This document shows positions 35,778 to 48,050 of a stretch of DNA of 64,000 bases, in pieces. The number at the start of each line of letters is the position of its first letter. Position 1 is the first letter of the stretch. The notes under the pieces are model-generated. The model searched no databases. It was not told the origin of the DNA and saw nothing but the letters and a program-made list of their open reading frames with translations. The position numbers and the translations under genes were made by a program. The DNA comes from Macrotis lagotis (Eukaryota > Chordata > Mammalia > Peramelemorphia > Peramelidae): NCBI RefSeq assembly GCF_037893015.1, contig NC_133665.1, forward strand, positions 105,119,937 through 105,183,936, in the 5' to 3' direction.

Positions 35778-35915
35778 TATCTTCTTCTTTTTTTGTTGGT
35801 TTTGTTTGGCAAATGGTCACACAGCTAACTAAGTATTAAGTGTTGGAGGATGGAATTGAACTCAAGTCCTGACTCTAGGGTCAGTTAGTGTATCCAAAGC
35901 GCCACCTAACTGCTC
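35778..35915 (-). mobile_element. SINE, internally deleted and diverged
   Basis: ggcaaatggtcacacagcta to cgccacctaactgctcc in reverse. About 15 bp around the usual ggggttaagtggcttgccca are missing. Confidence 0.75.
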
Positions 35916-36569
35916 CTCTTCCTTTATAAAAAAGAAGAGAATGGTAAGTAAGTAATATGCAAAGCCCTGGCAATTTATGCTTTATGCAATCTACATATCA
36001 TGCTTAATCATAGATTCTTATCTTTCTTGCCCCTTAAAACCCTTTACAATTAAATATCCACAGGTGAAATTTCTTTTGATTATGACTAATATCTCCTTCT
36101 TATTTCCCTCCTCCCTCTTTTGTTCCCTGTTGAGTTGATTGTACCAAAGTTTTTGCATGTATTCTACTATCCTTTGATTCATTCCAGTGAAAGTTATGTT
36201 CTAGAGATGTCTGTTTATATACCTAGATTATGTGAGATATCAAGTTTTCCTTTCTTCTCTTCCTTTCTTTCCCTCTTTTTTGTTTTTTAATTTTTATTGG
36301 CTCTCCTATTGTTTTTATTATTTACATGACAAAAATATGAAACCTATTGAGGTTTCACAATGATGCTTAATCTGTGCCAAATAGTGTCTATTGAAGACCA
36401 TCTGATCAAACCCCACTCCAGACTTGTAACAGACTTGAAATAAAACCTAGACCTCAAAAAATCCAATCCATGTCAGTTTTAAGTATATTATATATATAAT
36501 ATATTTTATTCAATAACAATTCAATATTCAATAACCTTATATTCAATAACATCTTTGATTAACCCCTTT

Positions 36570-37358
36570 CTTTTTTATTATATAACTATTTTATTTGTTT
36601 TCCAATTACATACAATGGTAGTTGCTACCAGTCATTTTTTGGTAAGGTTTTGAATTTTACAATTTTTCTCCCTCCCTCCTTTCCCTACCCCCACAGAAGG
36701 CAATCTGATAGAGGCTTTACATTTGCATCCATGATAAGCATAGATTGAAATTGAACTTGTTGTGAGAGAAGAATCAGATTAAAAAAGGAAAAAAGAAAAC
36801 ATTTGAGATAGCAAAATTACATATAACATAAAACTTTTAAAAATTGGAGATAATAAGCTTTGGTCTTCATTTAAACTCCACAGTTTCTTTGGATACAGAT
36901 GGCATTCTCCATCACAAATCCCTTAAAATTATACCTGATTATTGTACTGATGGAATGAACAAGTCTATCAAGGTTGATCATCACCCCATGTTGTTGTTAG
37001 TGCATAGTTGGTTCTTCTGGTTCCGTTCATCTCACTCAGTATCAGTTAATGCAAGTCTTTCCAAGCTTTTTTGAAATTCCATCCCTTATTATTTCTTAGA
37101 GAGCAAAAGTGTTCACTCACATATATATCCCACAATTTGTTCAGCCATTCCTCAATTGATGGGCATCCCCTCGATTTCCAATTCTTTGCCATACAAATAG
37201 AACTACTAAGAATATTTTTGTACATATGGAATTTTTACCTTTTTTTCATGATCTCTTCAGGATACAGACCCAGTAATGGTATTGCTGGGGCAAATGGTAT
37301 GCACATTTTTATTGCCCTTTGGACATAATTCCATATTGCTTTCCAGAAAGGTTGCTTT
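36570..37358 (-). mobile_element. L1 LINE 3' end
   Basis: Antisense 3'UTR and ORF2 C-terminal end, including the gggcatcccctcgatttcca and ttcaggatacagacccagta segments. It is truncated at about 37358. Confidence 0.88.
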
Positions 37359-37380
37359 CTCTTTTTAAAAAAATCATCAA

Positions 37381-37562
37381 AGGGGCAGCTAGGTGGCACA
37401 GTAGATAGAGCACCGGCCCTGGAGTCAGGAGTACCTGAGTTCAAATCCTGTCTCAGACACTTAATAATTATCTTGCTGTGTGACCTTGGGCAAGCCACTT
37501 AATCCCATTGCCTTGCAAACAAACAAACAAACAAACAAACAAACAAATAAATAAATAAATAA
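37381..37562 (+). mobile_element. WSINE1-type SINE with (AAAC)n(AAAT)n tail
   Basis: Complete SINE; its poly(A) tail has become about seven AAAC units followed by four AAAT units, a microsatellite born from the tail. Confidence 0.95.
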
Positions 37563-38072
37563 TCATCAAACAATAAAAATCATTTGAGGTCCTCTGTTTC
37601 AACTAATTCCTTTATAACTCTCTTGATGATATAAGAAATCTGAGGAAAAAACTTAGGTCTTCTACCCCTTTTTGAATGTAAATATTTAATCCTTATATAG
37701 GTCTTTCTAATTGCTCAAATTTTACTTTCTTTTGATTCTTATGTTCATATTAGATCATTTATAATAAGAATTTGGGGTTCAACCCCTTATTAGTGATTTC
37801 TTTCTTAAATCACAACCCTTGTTACTGACATAACTACTGACTTTTTCTTCTATCAAGATTTTTACTTTCTCATGATCAGAGACATGGACATGTCTTATTT
37901 TCCAGGTTTATGTGGTGCATATGTCAACTTTCTGATGTCTTTTACTACTTGCCTATTGACATCTATCTTTAGGCAGCAATTTGATAGATTCAATTTACCA
38001 CAAACTCCTCCTCCAATCAGCAGATTTGTTTGTATGACTTGGCCAGCCAGGAAGTTGAGGCCCTAGCTTTCT

Positions 38073-38254
38073 TTTTCTTTCTTTTTTTCTTTTTCTTTTC
38101 TTTTTTTTTTTAGATTTTTCAAGGCAATGGGGTTAAGTGGCTTGCCCAAGGCCACACAGCTAGGTAATTATTAAGTGTCTGAGGTCGGATTTGAACCCAG
38201 GTACTTCTGACTCCAAGGCCAGTGCTCTATCCACTGCGCCACCTAGCCGCCCCT
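38073..38254 (-). mobile_element. WSINE1-type SINE
   Basis: Reverse copy inserted in the retroviral remnant. Flanks gccctagctttct at 38060-38072 and 38255-38267. Confidence 0.95.
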
Positions 38255-38269
38255 GCCCTAGCTTTCTAA

Positions 38270-38600
38270 TTGGTAATTTTTCCACTACAACTTAGAATCT
38301 AATCAAGATATAAATTGGGCTTCCATAGTCCCAACTCCCATCCTGTGCCCAGGTGGTAGGCCCTTAAGTCTAGATAACAACTCCCTGACCAACCCTTTGG
38401 ACAAATGGGTATAGGCAATAATCCCACAAATCCAATAATGTCCCTTTAGTGCTGGTTGGTCTTCCTGGAATATAGTTTCCAACAAATGGACAATACTGTT
38501 CATCCTTACTTCCAAGGAGCCCTCCTAAAAAAGCCATATAATCATCATGATGATAGTTATATTTCCAAAGTTGCTGCATTTCCTTCCACTGGCAAGTTTT
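38270..38600 (-). pseudogene. Endogenous retrovirus env remnant (surface-unit part)
   Basis: On the minus strand two overlapping frames carry pieces of a gammaretrovirus-like envelope surface subunit, including a Y-W-I-C-G motif followed by an aromatic/leucine spacer typical of the end of that subunit. A frameshift near 38390 and lack of a start, signal peptide and complete transmembrane subunit show that it is dead. The neighbouring 38600-39900 is probably more of the same envelope region but is too decayed for me to place domains. The order relative to the LTR at 45457-45725 (env downstream on the minus strand) fits one provirus. Confidence 0.55.
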
Positions 38601-38809
38601 TATACCAGTGTCTTTAGATAGATCTTCCTGGCTCCAAAATTGATCAAAATAAATCCCTGATTTTGTGCCATTGGACTTATCCCAAGAATAGCTATTGTAT
38701 CTAGTGATGTTCCTTTAATTATTTTTCTTGCAAATGTCCATTTCTGTACTTTCCTTGCAAGTCCATACTAACTCATAATCACAGTTTCCTCCCCAATTTT
38801 TCATCTTTT

Positions 38810-38961
38810 TTTTTTAAGGTTTTTGCAAGACAAATGGGGTTAAGTGGCTTGCCCAAGGCCACACAGCTAGGTAATTATTAAGTATCTGAGACCAGATTTG
38901 AACCCAGGTACTCCTAACTCCAGGGCCGGTGCTTTATCTACTGCACCACCTAGCCACCCCA
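38810..38961 (-). mobile_element. WSINE1-type SINE
   Basis: Reverse copy flanked by tttcatcttt-type duplications near 38799 and 38963; it splits the env-like region. Confidence 0.92.
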
Positions 38962-39939
38962 AATTTCATCTTTAAAAGGATTCAAGTATCATCATTACAT
39001 CTCACACGAGTCTCAGTCCATTTATCTCTAAGTCCAGAATATATGTACCCTGCTTCTGGACATGTCCAGACATTTGCCACTCCTGACCAGACCAGTATAA
39101 ACAATAGTCATCCTGAATTGACTCAGGTCATATGCCACTGGAATTTTTCTCCTCTGAATCAGAATCCTGTGTCACAGTGCACCTCTGACCAGGAACTGAG
39201 AATTTAGGCCAGACCCAAGGGGACTGGCCCCCAAGGAGTACCTGGGTTTAAATCCAGTCTCAAACTGCTGTGGTCTGCCAAAACTCCAATAGTTAGCCAC
39301 ACCACAAGACTGGACAATGACTTCTGTCAGCTAGATTCTTCTCCCACTATTATTAGTAATACCCTGTTCTCTTAATCAGAGATAGGACTCTCCCTAGATA
39401 GGATATACAGACTTATGTAGGATGTAATCATGCCACCTAATAATCTCCCTCCTTTTCTCTCAATGGAGAACATCTTTATCTCTCCTCCTCCTTTCCATAG
39501 GGAGAGGAACCTAAGTAGGGGTGTCATACTTATAGAATTAAGGGGGAATTTCAGGTACAGATTCCCTGACTAAACAATATACACATAGGTGAGAGATGGT
39601 AGAGATGAACTGGTCCAGTATCACTCCTCTCTTCTCTTCTCCCCTGGAAACATCCAGTGTCCTTCTGCATCTCCTGAATCAGTTCCAAAAAGTCCTCTCC
39701 AACTCAGGTGACTTGTTAAATCCTTGTCTTTTGGTAAATAAACTGCTTAACATTTTACTCAGATCAAGACACATATTTTCATCACAAGACAATGAGATTT
39801 TGGAGTTTATTACAATTTGCATTTTGCCTTACTGTCCTATTGACATACATACTTAACTTTAACACAATAAACTTCCATTAATGTTTTACTACATGAGCAG
39901 TTCCACTGAGAATTACCACATTAACTTAAGCTTGTAATA

Positions 39940-41895
39940 GTTTTTTTTAACTGACTTTTTTTGGTTTATTTTATATTATTACAATAATATTGTTGTGAAA
40001 GTAAACATAAATCCCCCTCCCCCCAGTAAGATGAGAAACTTCAAGAATAGTGAGAGAGAAAAAAAGTGTACTTTGGTCTGTGTTCAGATTCCAACAGCAC
40101 TTTCTCTGGAATGGGTTGGCTTCTTTATCATAAGCCCACCAGACAAGTTTGCTTCAATATTTTTCCCACAGTTGCTATTACCAGCTGTATTTCCCTCTAC
40201 TCTATTCCTCCCCGCTCTTATTTATTCCATTCTCTCATTCTGTCCTTGTTCAAAAGTGTTATATCTCAGTACCCTCTCCCATGATCTTCCCTCTCTTCTA
40301 TCATCTACTCCTTCCTTTCCTTCCCCCATTCTCCCTTACTGCATACCTTTCCTCTCATTTTTCTCTAGGGTAAGATAGATTTCTGTACCCTATTAAATGT
40401 GTATGTTATTTCAACTCTGAGCCATTACTAATGAGAATGAAGGCTCACTCATTGCCCCTTGCCTTCCCCAGTTCCACTCCATTGTGAAAGATTTTTCTTG
40501 ACTCTTATATGAAATACTTTAACCCCTTCTTCCTCTCCTTTCTCTTCCTCCCAGTACTTTCCTTTATCACCCACTTTTTGCTATATTATACTATTATATT
40601 ATTCCCTCCTATGCCTTATATATGTTCCTTCTAACTGCTCTTATAAATGAGAAAGTTCATATGAGTTATCAGTATTTTCTTCTCATACAAACAGTTCAAC
40701 ATCATTAAGTTCTTCATAATTAGTCCTTCTCATCCACCCCCTCTATGGCCCACCTGAGTCCCATACTTGGAGCTCAAACTTTCTCTTCAGCTCTGGTTGT
40801 TTTAATAGGAAAGCTTGAAAGTCCTCTGTTTCATTGAAAGTTTATCTTTTCCCCTGAAAAAGGATGTTCAGTTTTTCTGGGTAGTTGATTCTTGGTTGTA
40901 AGCCAAGATCTTTTGCCTTTCCAAGCCCTTAATGTAGATGCTGCCAGATCCTGTGTAATACTGCCTATAGAGCCATAGTAGTTGAATTGTTTGTTTCCTG
41001 GCAGCTTTTAGCATTTTCTCTTTGACTTGGGAGTTTTGGAATTTGACTATAATATTCCTGAAAGCCTTTCTTTTGGAATCTCTTTTGGAAGGTGATAGTG
41101 AATTCCCTCAATTTCTATTTACCCTCTCCTTCTAGGAACTCAGAGCAATTTTGCTGTATTATTTTTTGAAAAATGAGGTCTGGGCTCTTTTCATGGTTGT
41201 GACTTTCAGGTATCCCAATAATTTTTAAACTATCTCTTCTGGATCTGTTTTTGAGGTCAGTTGTGTTTCCAATGAGTTATTTCACATTTTCTTCTAATTT
41301 TTTTTTTGGTACAGTTTTATTTCTTCCTGATTTCTTGCAAAGTCATCAACTTCCTTTAGTTCCATTCTGCACTTGAAGGAGTTATTTTCTTCAGAGAGCT
41401 TTTTTATCTCCTTTTCCAGCTGCCTAATTCTGCATTTTGAGGCATTCTTCTCCTCATTTGCCTTTTGGGTTGCTTTTTTCCATTTGGCCTAAACTGGTTT
41501 TGGACATATTATTTTCTTCAGTATTTTTTTGTATTTCTTTCACCAAGCTTTTGACTTGGTTTTCATGATTTATCTGCATTGCTCTCATTTCTCCTCCCAA
41601 TTTTTCCTTTACCTGCCTTAATTGCTTTTCAAAGTCTTTTTTGAACTCATTTATAGCTTGAGCCCATTTTTCTATTTCTCTTGGAGGTTTTGGATACAGA
41701 AGCTTCAACTTTGTCATCTTCTGAGTATGTATTTTGGTCTTCCATGGTACCAAAGTAATTTTCTATGGTCATATTCTTTTTTTATCCTGTTGTTTGCTCA
41801 TTTCCTCAGCCTATGACTGATTTACCACACTTCCAAGGCTTTGGGAGGTTTTAGGGATAATCCACAGGGACCTTAATTCCTTCAAGGTCTTGTGA
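39940..41895 (-). mobile_element. Older half-L1 relative (copy 3), 5'-truncated
   Basis: Collinear with copies 1 and 2 but far more diverged: a partial 5'UTR (to about 41895), ORF1 remnant, then a 3' region directly, with no ORF2. Shared 3' landmarks with copy 2 include tccaacagcactttctctgg versus ccaacaccaacaactctgtc, gttatatctcagtaccctct versus gttatatctgaccactcttc, and ccattgtgaaagatttttct versus the cattgtaacaaagaaaaatc equivalent. SINE module A is absent at the homologous site. Confidence 0.75.
40790..41810 (-). pseudogene. L1 ORF1p pseudogene in half-L1 copy 3
   Basis: A heptad-rich fragment is readable at 41753-41454 (WAQAINEFKKDFEKQLRQV, NHENQVKSLVKEIQKNTEEN, SLGQME), matching the coiled coil of the other copies. 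The RRM-type and C-terminal parts (about 41280-40790) are recognisable only in pieces, with many frameshifts and stops. Confidence 0.75.
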
Positions 41896-42129
41896 GTATT
41901 AAAGAAACTTAATTCTTATCTCAACATGTAACTGATAGCAGGTGTCTGAGCCACATTATGGCTATTAAATCCAATTCACCTAAAACTTCTTTTTCTGGTT
42001 TGCTTAGTAACTAAAAAGATCTAGGACATCAAAGGACAGTTCCTTTATAGACATAATCACTGAATGTCAGTATCCAGGCAGAGATCATATGGGTAGTCAA
42101 ATGTCTTCTGCCAGATTTACTGTACAAGT

Positions 42130-42308
42130 GGGGGTGGCTAGGTGGCGTAGGGGATAAAGCATTGGCCTTGGAGTCAGGAGTACCTGGGTTCAAATCTGGC
42201 CTCAGACACTTAATAATTATCTAGCTGTGTGGGCTTGCCCAAGGCCTATTTAACCCTATTTGCCTTGCAAAAAAAGAAAACCCCTAAAACCTAAAAAAAA
42301 CAAACCCC
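42130..42308 (+). mobile_element. WSINE1-type SINE
   Basis: Complete copy flanked by agatttactgtacaagt at 42113-42129 and agatttattgtacaagt at 42309-42325. Confidence 0.95.
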
Positions 42309-42967
42309 AGATTTATTGTACAAGTTAAACATTATCCATATGTCAGTTATTGGAAAATCCCATCAAAATGGTCCAGCCTCAGGTCATATAGAAAAGCCAC
42401 CCCTTCAACTGCACATCCCTGTCACTTGACATCTTCAGCCCATTGGTTTCCTTGGCTTCAACAGCATGACATTGATCCAGCAATATTTCCTTTTTGCTGA
42501 CTATTCTGGTATCTGACATAAGAAGAGAAAATTGATTAAAATTCTCATCATCTAAAATAGTTGTTTTACCTAATTAGAATTTCCAGTGAATCCAATTCAC
42601 TAAATTCCAATTACAGTTTTAAATGGGGTCCCAATTAATGACTCCTCTACCTAAAGCTTGGAGTGTCATTCCTGGGTCTTTGCTAAAACTAGGAATTCTA
42701 ACTATGGTTGGCCCTACAGGCCTCATCTCCTAAATTCTCACCTAACAATTAAACTAAATATTGTCACAGAAAGATCTCAAATTATCTTGTGTTTATCTTT
42801 CTCATATTACAAAAGTGCTTTTATTTCAAAGCAAACACCCACAGCTTTGGAATACATACATACATATCTAGAGATCCAATATTCCCAGTACAAACACACA
42901 CACATATACCTAGAAACTTCTATACATAAACTTGTTTAGCTACTAGCCATTCTTAACATATAAATTA

Positions 42968-43118
42968 TTATTTTTGTTTTTGCAAGGCAGTTGGGGTTAA
43001 ATGACTTGCCCAAGGTCACACAGCTAGGTAATTATTAAGTACCTGAGCTTTATTTGAAATCAGGTCCTCCTGTCTCCAGGACCAGTGCTTATTCCACTGT
43101 GCTACCTAGCTGCCCCCA
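42968..43118 (-). mobile_element. WSINE1-type SINE
   Basis: Reverse copy (ttttgcaaggcagttggggt to gctacctagctgccccc) with flanks catataaatta and catacaaatta. Confidence 0.93.
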
Positions 43119-43119
43119 G

Positions 43120-45430
43120 CATACAAATTACTTTCAGAATTCTTTAAAACCATTAGAATTAGGTGACTTTAAATTTCCAACATGCATTATTAATTCTAAT
43201 ATAACAAAACAGCAATAAGAATAACACATAAATTACTAGATTGTACAAAGCAATATTTCTATTATTACATTATTCATGAACCCACAGATCTATCCCAAAA
43301 GGGGTCATAATTTTTGGTATTTCCCTTATTGCCCTTCAAAGCAAATTTAATTTCAGGCATTAACAATATTTAAATAACTATATATTCATAAGAGATAGAC
43401 AAATATTGTAAATATAATCTCTTTGAAGTTACAAAAGAATATCTAATAACTGATAAATTCATCTTGTTCATCGATAAGTTACCTTACAGTGGGATCACAC
43501 AGTTGTTATTTGTTCAGTCATCAGTTAGAGCCCCCCCACATCAGCTGTCTGCAGTTACCAAGAGAGAAGTCCACATTCTTGATTCCTTTAAAATTTAATT
43601 ATTAATTCACATTAAACATAAGATTCTTATTTAAACATCTCAATTCCCTTAGAATAGGAGCAAAATGAATATCCCACTATCTTTAAACTTTTGTCTTCCA
43701 GACCTCTTTACCCAGATCCTCTAGAATCCAATCTCATACATATGATAACATTCATTTAAAATTCCAATTTAATTTCAACTAAATTTCCCAACAGTTTAGT
43801 TTGATAAAAACTTTAGAGTACCTTTTACAGAGAATCCAGCCCTCATATTCCAAAAACTCCATCCAAAATAAAAATACAGTTGTTAGTATTATTAGGCTTA
43901 ACATTAAAATGAATTAGAGCATTTTCCCAAAAGAAATCAGTAAATATCCCTGATAACACGTATTTTTCTCCTTAGTTAATCCAATACCACTTTCCTTTGA
44001 CTCAAAGGTATTACAATAGAGTTCAAGATCGGGCAGCTAGGTTTGCCTTGCAAAAACCTAAAAAAATAAAAAATAGAGTTTAAGATCTCAAATTAATTAA
44101 ATAATCTGGGTTATTTAATTCCTCCCATTCTGTACAAATTTTGTCAGAATGTAACAATACTAATAACCCTTTTATAAAAACCCTCAAGAGTGATTCCCAG
44201 AATTCCAATTCTCAAAGGGGTCCTCCTTAAAAACAGAGTGAGTCATCACTTTTAGGCCATGTGGCCAAAGCAGAGGCATTCATCAAACATGATTTCCTTT
44301 CAATAAATGTGTCTCCTAAGCCCTGGATTTTATATTTTCTTCCTTTCCCAATCACATATCCCACCTGTAGCAGGGTCTCTTTCCCTTTAAGGCTTAAGTA
44401 CTTTGTCTCCTGCCCCATCCCCCCACCCCCACTCCACCCTCCCACCCCACCCACCCCCTCTCCACAGATGGGTGGGTCACTCCTCATCTGAATTTAGCTT
44501 AGAGTTCAAGTCTTAACAAAATGGCAGATGAGATCAAGGCTACCATGTGTCCAAACCCCCCACCCCCTTCCTCCAAACCCAGGGATGGGATCTCTCCCAG
44601 ACAATCATAAGGATAAGAGATGTTCCTCCTATAACTTCTCAATCTTTCCCTTAAAAGTTCTTTCTCTCTCTCTCTTCTAAGCTCTCCCCAAACCACAGCT
44701 TTTTCTCCTTAAGAATCCCCCCTTCCCTTTTCTCTTTAACTCTACACACCAGCACAGTTACAACCAGCTCAATGAGGGAGGGGTTGATTTCCATGAGGAG
44801 AACTACAGACTTACCTCTTCTTCCCCCCCCCTTCTGAAACACCTCTGCCCAACTTCCAAGTCTCCCAGTTTAAAATTTAGATGGAGTCCCCAGACCCAGA
44901 AATAACTAACACAGAGCATTTACACAAGATAGGACATAGAACAAACACAAACACACACACCCCTGCACAGGAACATTCAAACTCACTCATACATCAGACT
45001 GGATCCAATCGCCTTCCTTACTTCTAGCTTACGTGGCTTCTGACTACGGGCCATGTGGCTCCCTTGTCTCCCAAGTCAGGAGGCAACCTTTCCCCTTTAA
45101 GATTTTTGGGAAATTCCTGAAGAGGGAACCAAAATCCCCCTTCCCTCTTTCAGGGCACTCTATTATCCTCTGGCCTCTCCTTCAGGATAGATCTTCCACC
45201 TGGAGTACTTCTCAGCTAGTCTAGTGTGGTTCTGATCACCAATGCCACCCTAGAGATCTCCCCTTTATCATGTTTTACCCTCAAATATTTTAATCATTCT
45301 CAATTCCAAACTTGGGCCAATCTTCCCAGGAATCTCTGAAATATTTTCTCCAGCAAAGAACACCATGAAAATGGGCTTGAAATCAAGCCATTTTTTGTGT
45401 GTATTATTACAGAAAAAGAGATTTACATTA
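43120..45430 (-). other. Probable retroviral internal sequence, no readable gag or pol
   Basis: Lies between the primer-binding-site end of the LTR and the env-like remnant. Pyrimidine-rich and unusually C-rich on the + strand at 44380-44880. I find no intact or recognisable gag or pol motif. It may be the leader and decayed gag, or unrelated intron. Confidence 0.3.
44031..44071 (+). mobile_element. 41-bp micro-SINE (head joined to tail)
   Basis: gggcagctag (SINE head) is fused directly to gtttgccttgcaaaaaccta (SINE tail) plus poly(A); about 110 bp of body, including most of the internal promoter, are missing. Flanked by aatagagttcaagatc at 44015-44030 and aatagagtttaagatc at 44072-44087, so it was inserted in this short form. 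Confidence 0.88.
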
Positions 45431-45725
45431 TAATATCCCAAACGAGTCACCAAATTGTTATAAAATGGTTTTTATTAAGATATCTTAACAAAATGGCACA
45501 CCTCCCTCATGGTGGCAGACAGGAACAAGAAATCCCAGAAATGAAAGGTCTTTTATGAAGTTTGAAAGGCTTTGTTCCTGCCCTCTCATGCCAGTTATAG
45601 GCTGGGGTCACAATCTTATTGATACATGGGCTCCCATACATTTCCCCCATCCTCCTCATTATACTAATGAGCAAAAACAGCTAGATCTTCTTGAGCATGT
45701 GCAAAGTGTTTATAATGTAAACTAA
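45431..45725 (-). mobile_element. Endogenous retrovirus LTR with adjacent primer-binding site
   Basis: 45457-45725 starts tgttataaaatgg and ends gtaaactaaca on the + strand, so its reverse complement is bounded by TG and CA like an LTR, about 270 bp long, with an aataaa near the 3' side. Immediately next to it, 45437-45455 in reverse reads TTTGGTGACTCGTTTGGGA. By eye this matches about 14 of 18 bases of a proline-tRNA primer-binding site, as used by many gammaretroviruses. No second LTR was found in the window. Confidence 0.5.
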
Positions 45726-45743
45726 CAATCCTCCCTTTGCATT

Positions 45744-45894
45744 TTTTTTTTTTAGTTTTTGCAAGGCAAATGGGGTGAAATGGCTTGCCCAAGGCCACAC
45801 AGCTAGGTAATTATTAAGTGTCTGACCCAGGATTTGAATTCAAGTATTCCTGACTCCAGGGCCAGTGCTCTATCCACTGTGCCACCTAGCTGCC
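45744..45894 (-). mobile_element. WSINE1-type SINE
   Basis: Reverse copy flanked by cctccctttgcatt and cctcccttcacatt, inserted at the outer edge of the LTR. Confidence 0.93.
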
Positions 45895-45924
45895 CCCTCC
45901 CTTCACATTCTTGTGGAATCCAAA

Positions 45925-46540
45925 TACCCACATATTCCTCACATTAGTTTCTACATACTTTTTTTAGTCATTCCATCAGGAATGTTTAGAAATTCTCCAT
46001 TTCATTAAAGATCCATTTTCCTCCCTGTAGTATCATACTCAGTTTTATTGAAATATCATATTCTAAGCTTTCTCCTTTATTGTGGTAGCTGCCAAATCTT
46101 GTGTGAAACTGATTTGAATTTAATCTCTCTAGCAGCTCAAAGTGCTTTTCTTTTCTTTTTATCTTTTTTTTTTGCCTAGAAGTTCTGGTTTTTGCCATGT
46201 TGTCACTGGGAATTTTCATTTTGGGATTTCATTTATCAGGTGCCTAGTAGATTATTCAATTTGCCCTCTGCTTCTAATAACACTGGTAAATTTTCACTTA
46301 TAATTACTTGAGACTTGTTTGGGGGGTCATAGTTTTATATGACTTTCATATAGTGAATGATTCTTAGATTTTTTTTCTCTTTGATTTGTTTTCAAGATTA
46401 GTTATTTTTTATATGAAGTACTTTATAATTTCTTTCTTTTTTTAGTCTTTTAACTTGTTAAAAACTTTTTTGTTATTTCATGAAGTCATTAATTTCTATC
46501 TGGACCATTCTAATTTTCAGGGAGTCTGTTACTTGGGTAG
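45925..46540 (-). mobile_element. L1/half-L1 ORF1 remnant
   Basis: Antisense, strongly decayed ORF1 C-terminal domain (a frame at 46219-45986 keeps FHTRFGSYHNK and a GGKWIFNEMENF end, comparable to KRWTFSEPGEF) and part of the preceding region. Confidence 0.6.
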
Positions 46541-46612
46541 TTTTGTACTTTAAAAAAAAAAGTATTTTATTTCTTCCCAAGTATATATAAAGTCAGCTTT
46601 TAGCATTCATTT

Positions 46613-46776
46613 TTTTTTGTTTATTTTTTTTAGATTTTTTGCAAGGCAAATGGGGTTAAGTGGCTTGCCCAAGGCCACACAGCTAGGTAATCATTAAGTG
46701 TCTGAGACTGGATTTGAATCCAGGTACTCCTGACTCCAGGGCCTGTGCTTTATCCACTATGCCACCTAGCCGCCCC
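46613..46776 (-). mobile_element. WSINE1-type SINE
   Basis: Inserted in the old L1; flanks tttagcattcatttt at 46598-46612 and 46777-46791 are identical. Confidence 0.96.
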
Positions 46777-47577
46777 TTTAGCATTCATTTTACAAAATTC
46801 TGAGTTCCAAATTTTTCTTCTTCCCTCCAAATGGTAGGCAATTTGATATAGAGTATATGCATGTGAAATCATGTAAGACATATTTTCATATTAGTCACAA
46901 TTTTGAAAGAATAAACAGACCAAAAGGAAAAAAAATGAAAAAAAAAAAGTAAAAAGTAAAAAGAGTAAGCTTTGATCTGCATTCAGTTCTTTACCTGGAT
47001 GTAGATAGCATTTTTCATCATGAGTCCTTGGTAACTGTTTTGGATCACTGTGTTGCTGAGAAGAGATAAGTTGGTCATTAAACAATGTTGCTATTACTGC
47101 AGACATTGTTCTCCTGGTTCTGCTTATTTCCTTTTGTGTCAGTTCATACAAGTCTTCCCAGGTTTTTCTGAAATCTGCTTGTTCATCATTTCTTATTGTA
47201 TAATAGTATTCCATTACATTTGTATACTGCAACTTGTTCAGTCATTCCAATTCCCTAATTGACAAGCTATAAATATTTTTTGCACATGTAGGTCCTTCCC
47301 TTTATTTATGATCTTTTTGGGATATAAAACTAATAGTAGTATTGCTGGATCAAAAGATATGCAGAGTTTTGTTTTCCTTTAGTCATAGTTCCAGATTGCT
47401 CTCCAGAATGGTTGGATAAGTTTAGAATTCCATCAGCAATGCATTAGTGTCCCAATTTTCCCACATCCTCTCTAACATTTATCATTTTCCTTTTTTTATC
47501 ATATTAGCCATTTTGATAAGTTTGAGGTGGTACCTCAACAGTTGTTATAATTTGCATTTATCAGGTCAAAAGTGGTT

Positions 47578-47727
47578 TGGGTTTTTTTTTTGTTTTGTTT
47601 TGGCAAGGCAATAGGGTTAAGTGATTTGCCCAAGGTCACACAGCTAGGTGATTATCAAGTGTCTGAGGTCAGATTTTGAACTGACTCCAGGGCTGGTGCT
47701 CTATCCACTACACCACTTAGCTTCCCC
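47578..47727 (-). mobile_element. WSINE1-type SINE, diverged
   Basis: Inserted in the old L1; flanks aaaagtggttt and aaaagtgattt. Lacks about 8 bp around the usual caggtactcc. Confidence 0.9.
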
Positions 47728-47908
47728 TAAAAAGTGATTTTTTAAAATACAACTATAGATAGCTTTAATTTCTTCATATGAAAATTGTCTGTTATAACCT
47801 CTGACCCATTTCTCGATTGAAGAATGGCTTATATACTTATAAATTTTATTCAGTTCTTTTATCAGACATACTTGCTGCAAAAATCATTTCTGAGCTTTCT
47901 GCTTTCTT

Positions 47909-48050
47909 TTCTTTTTGCAAAACAATGGGATTAAGTGACTTTCCTTAGGTCACACAGCTGGGTAATTATTAAGTGTCTGAGTCTGGATTTGAACTCAGGT
48001 ACTCCTGACTCCAGGGCCAGTGCTCTATCCACTGCACCACCTAGCTGCCC
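47909..48050 (-). mobile_element. WSINE1-type SINE
   Basis: Inserted in the old L1; flanks agctttctgctttctt (47893) and aactttctgctttctt (48051). Confidence 0.94.
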
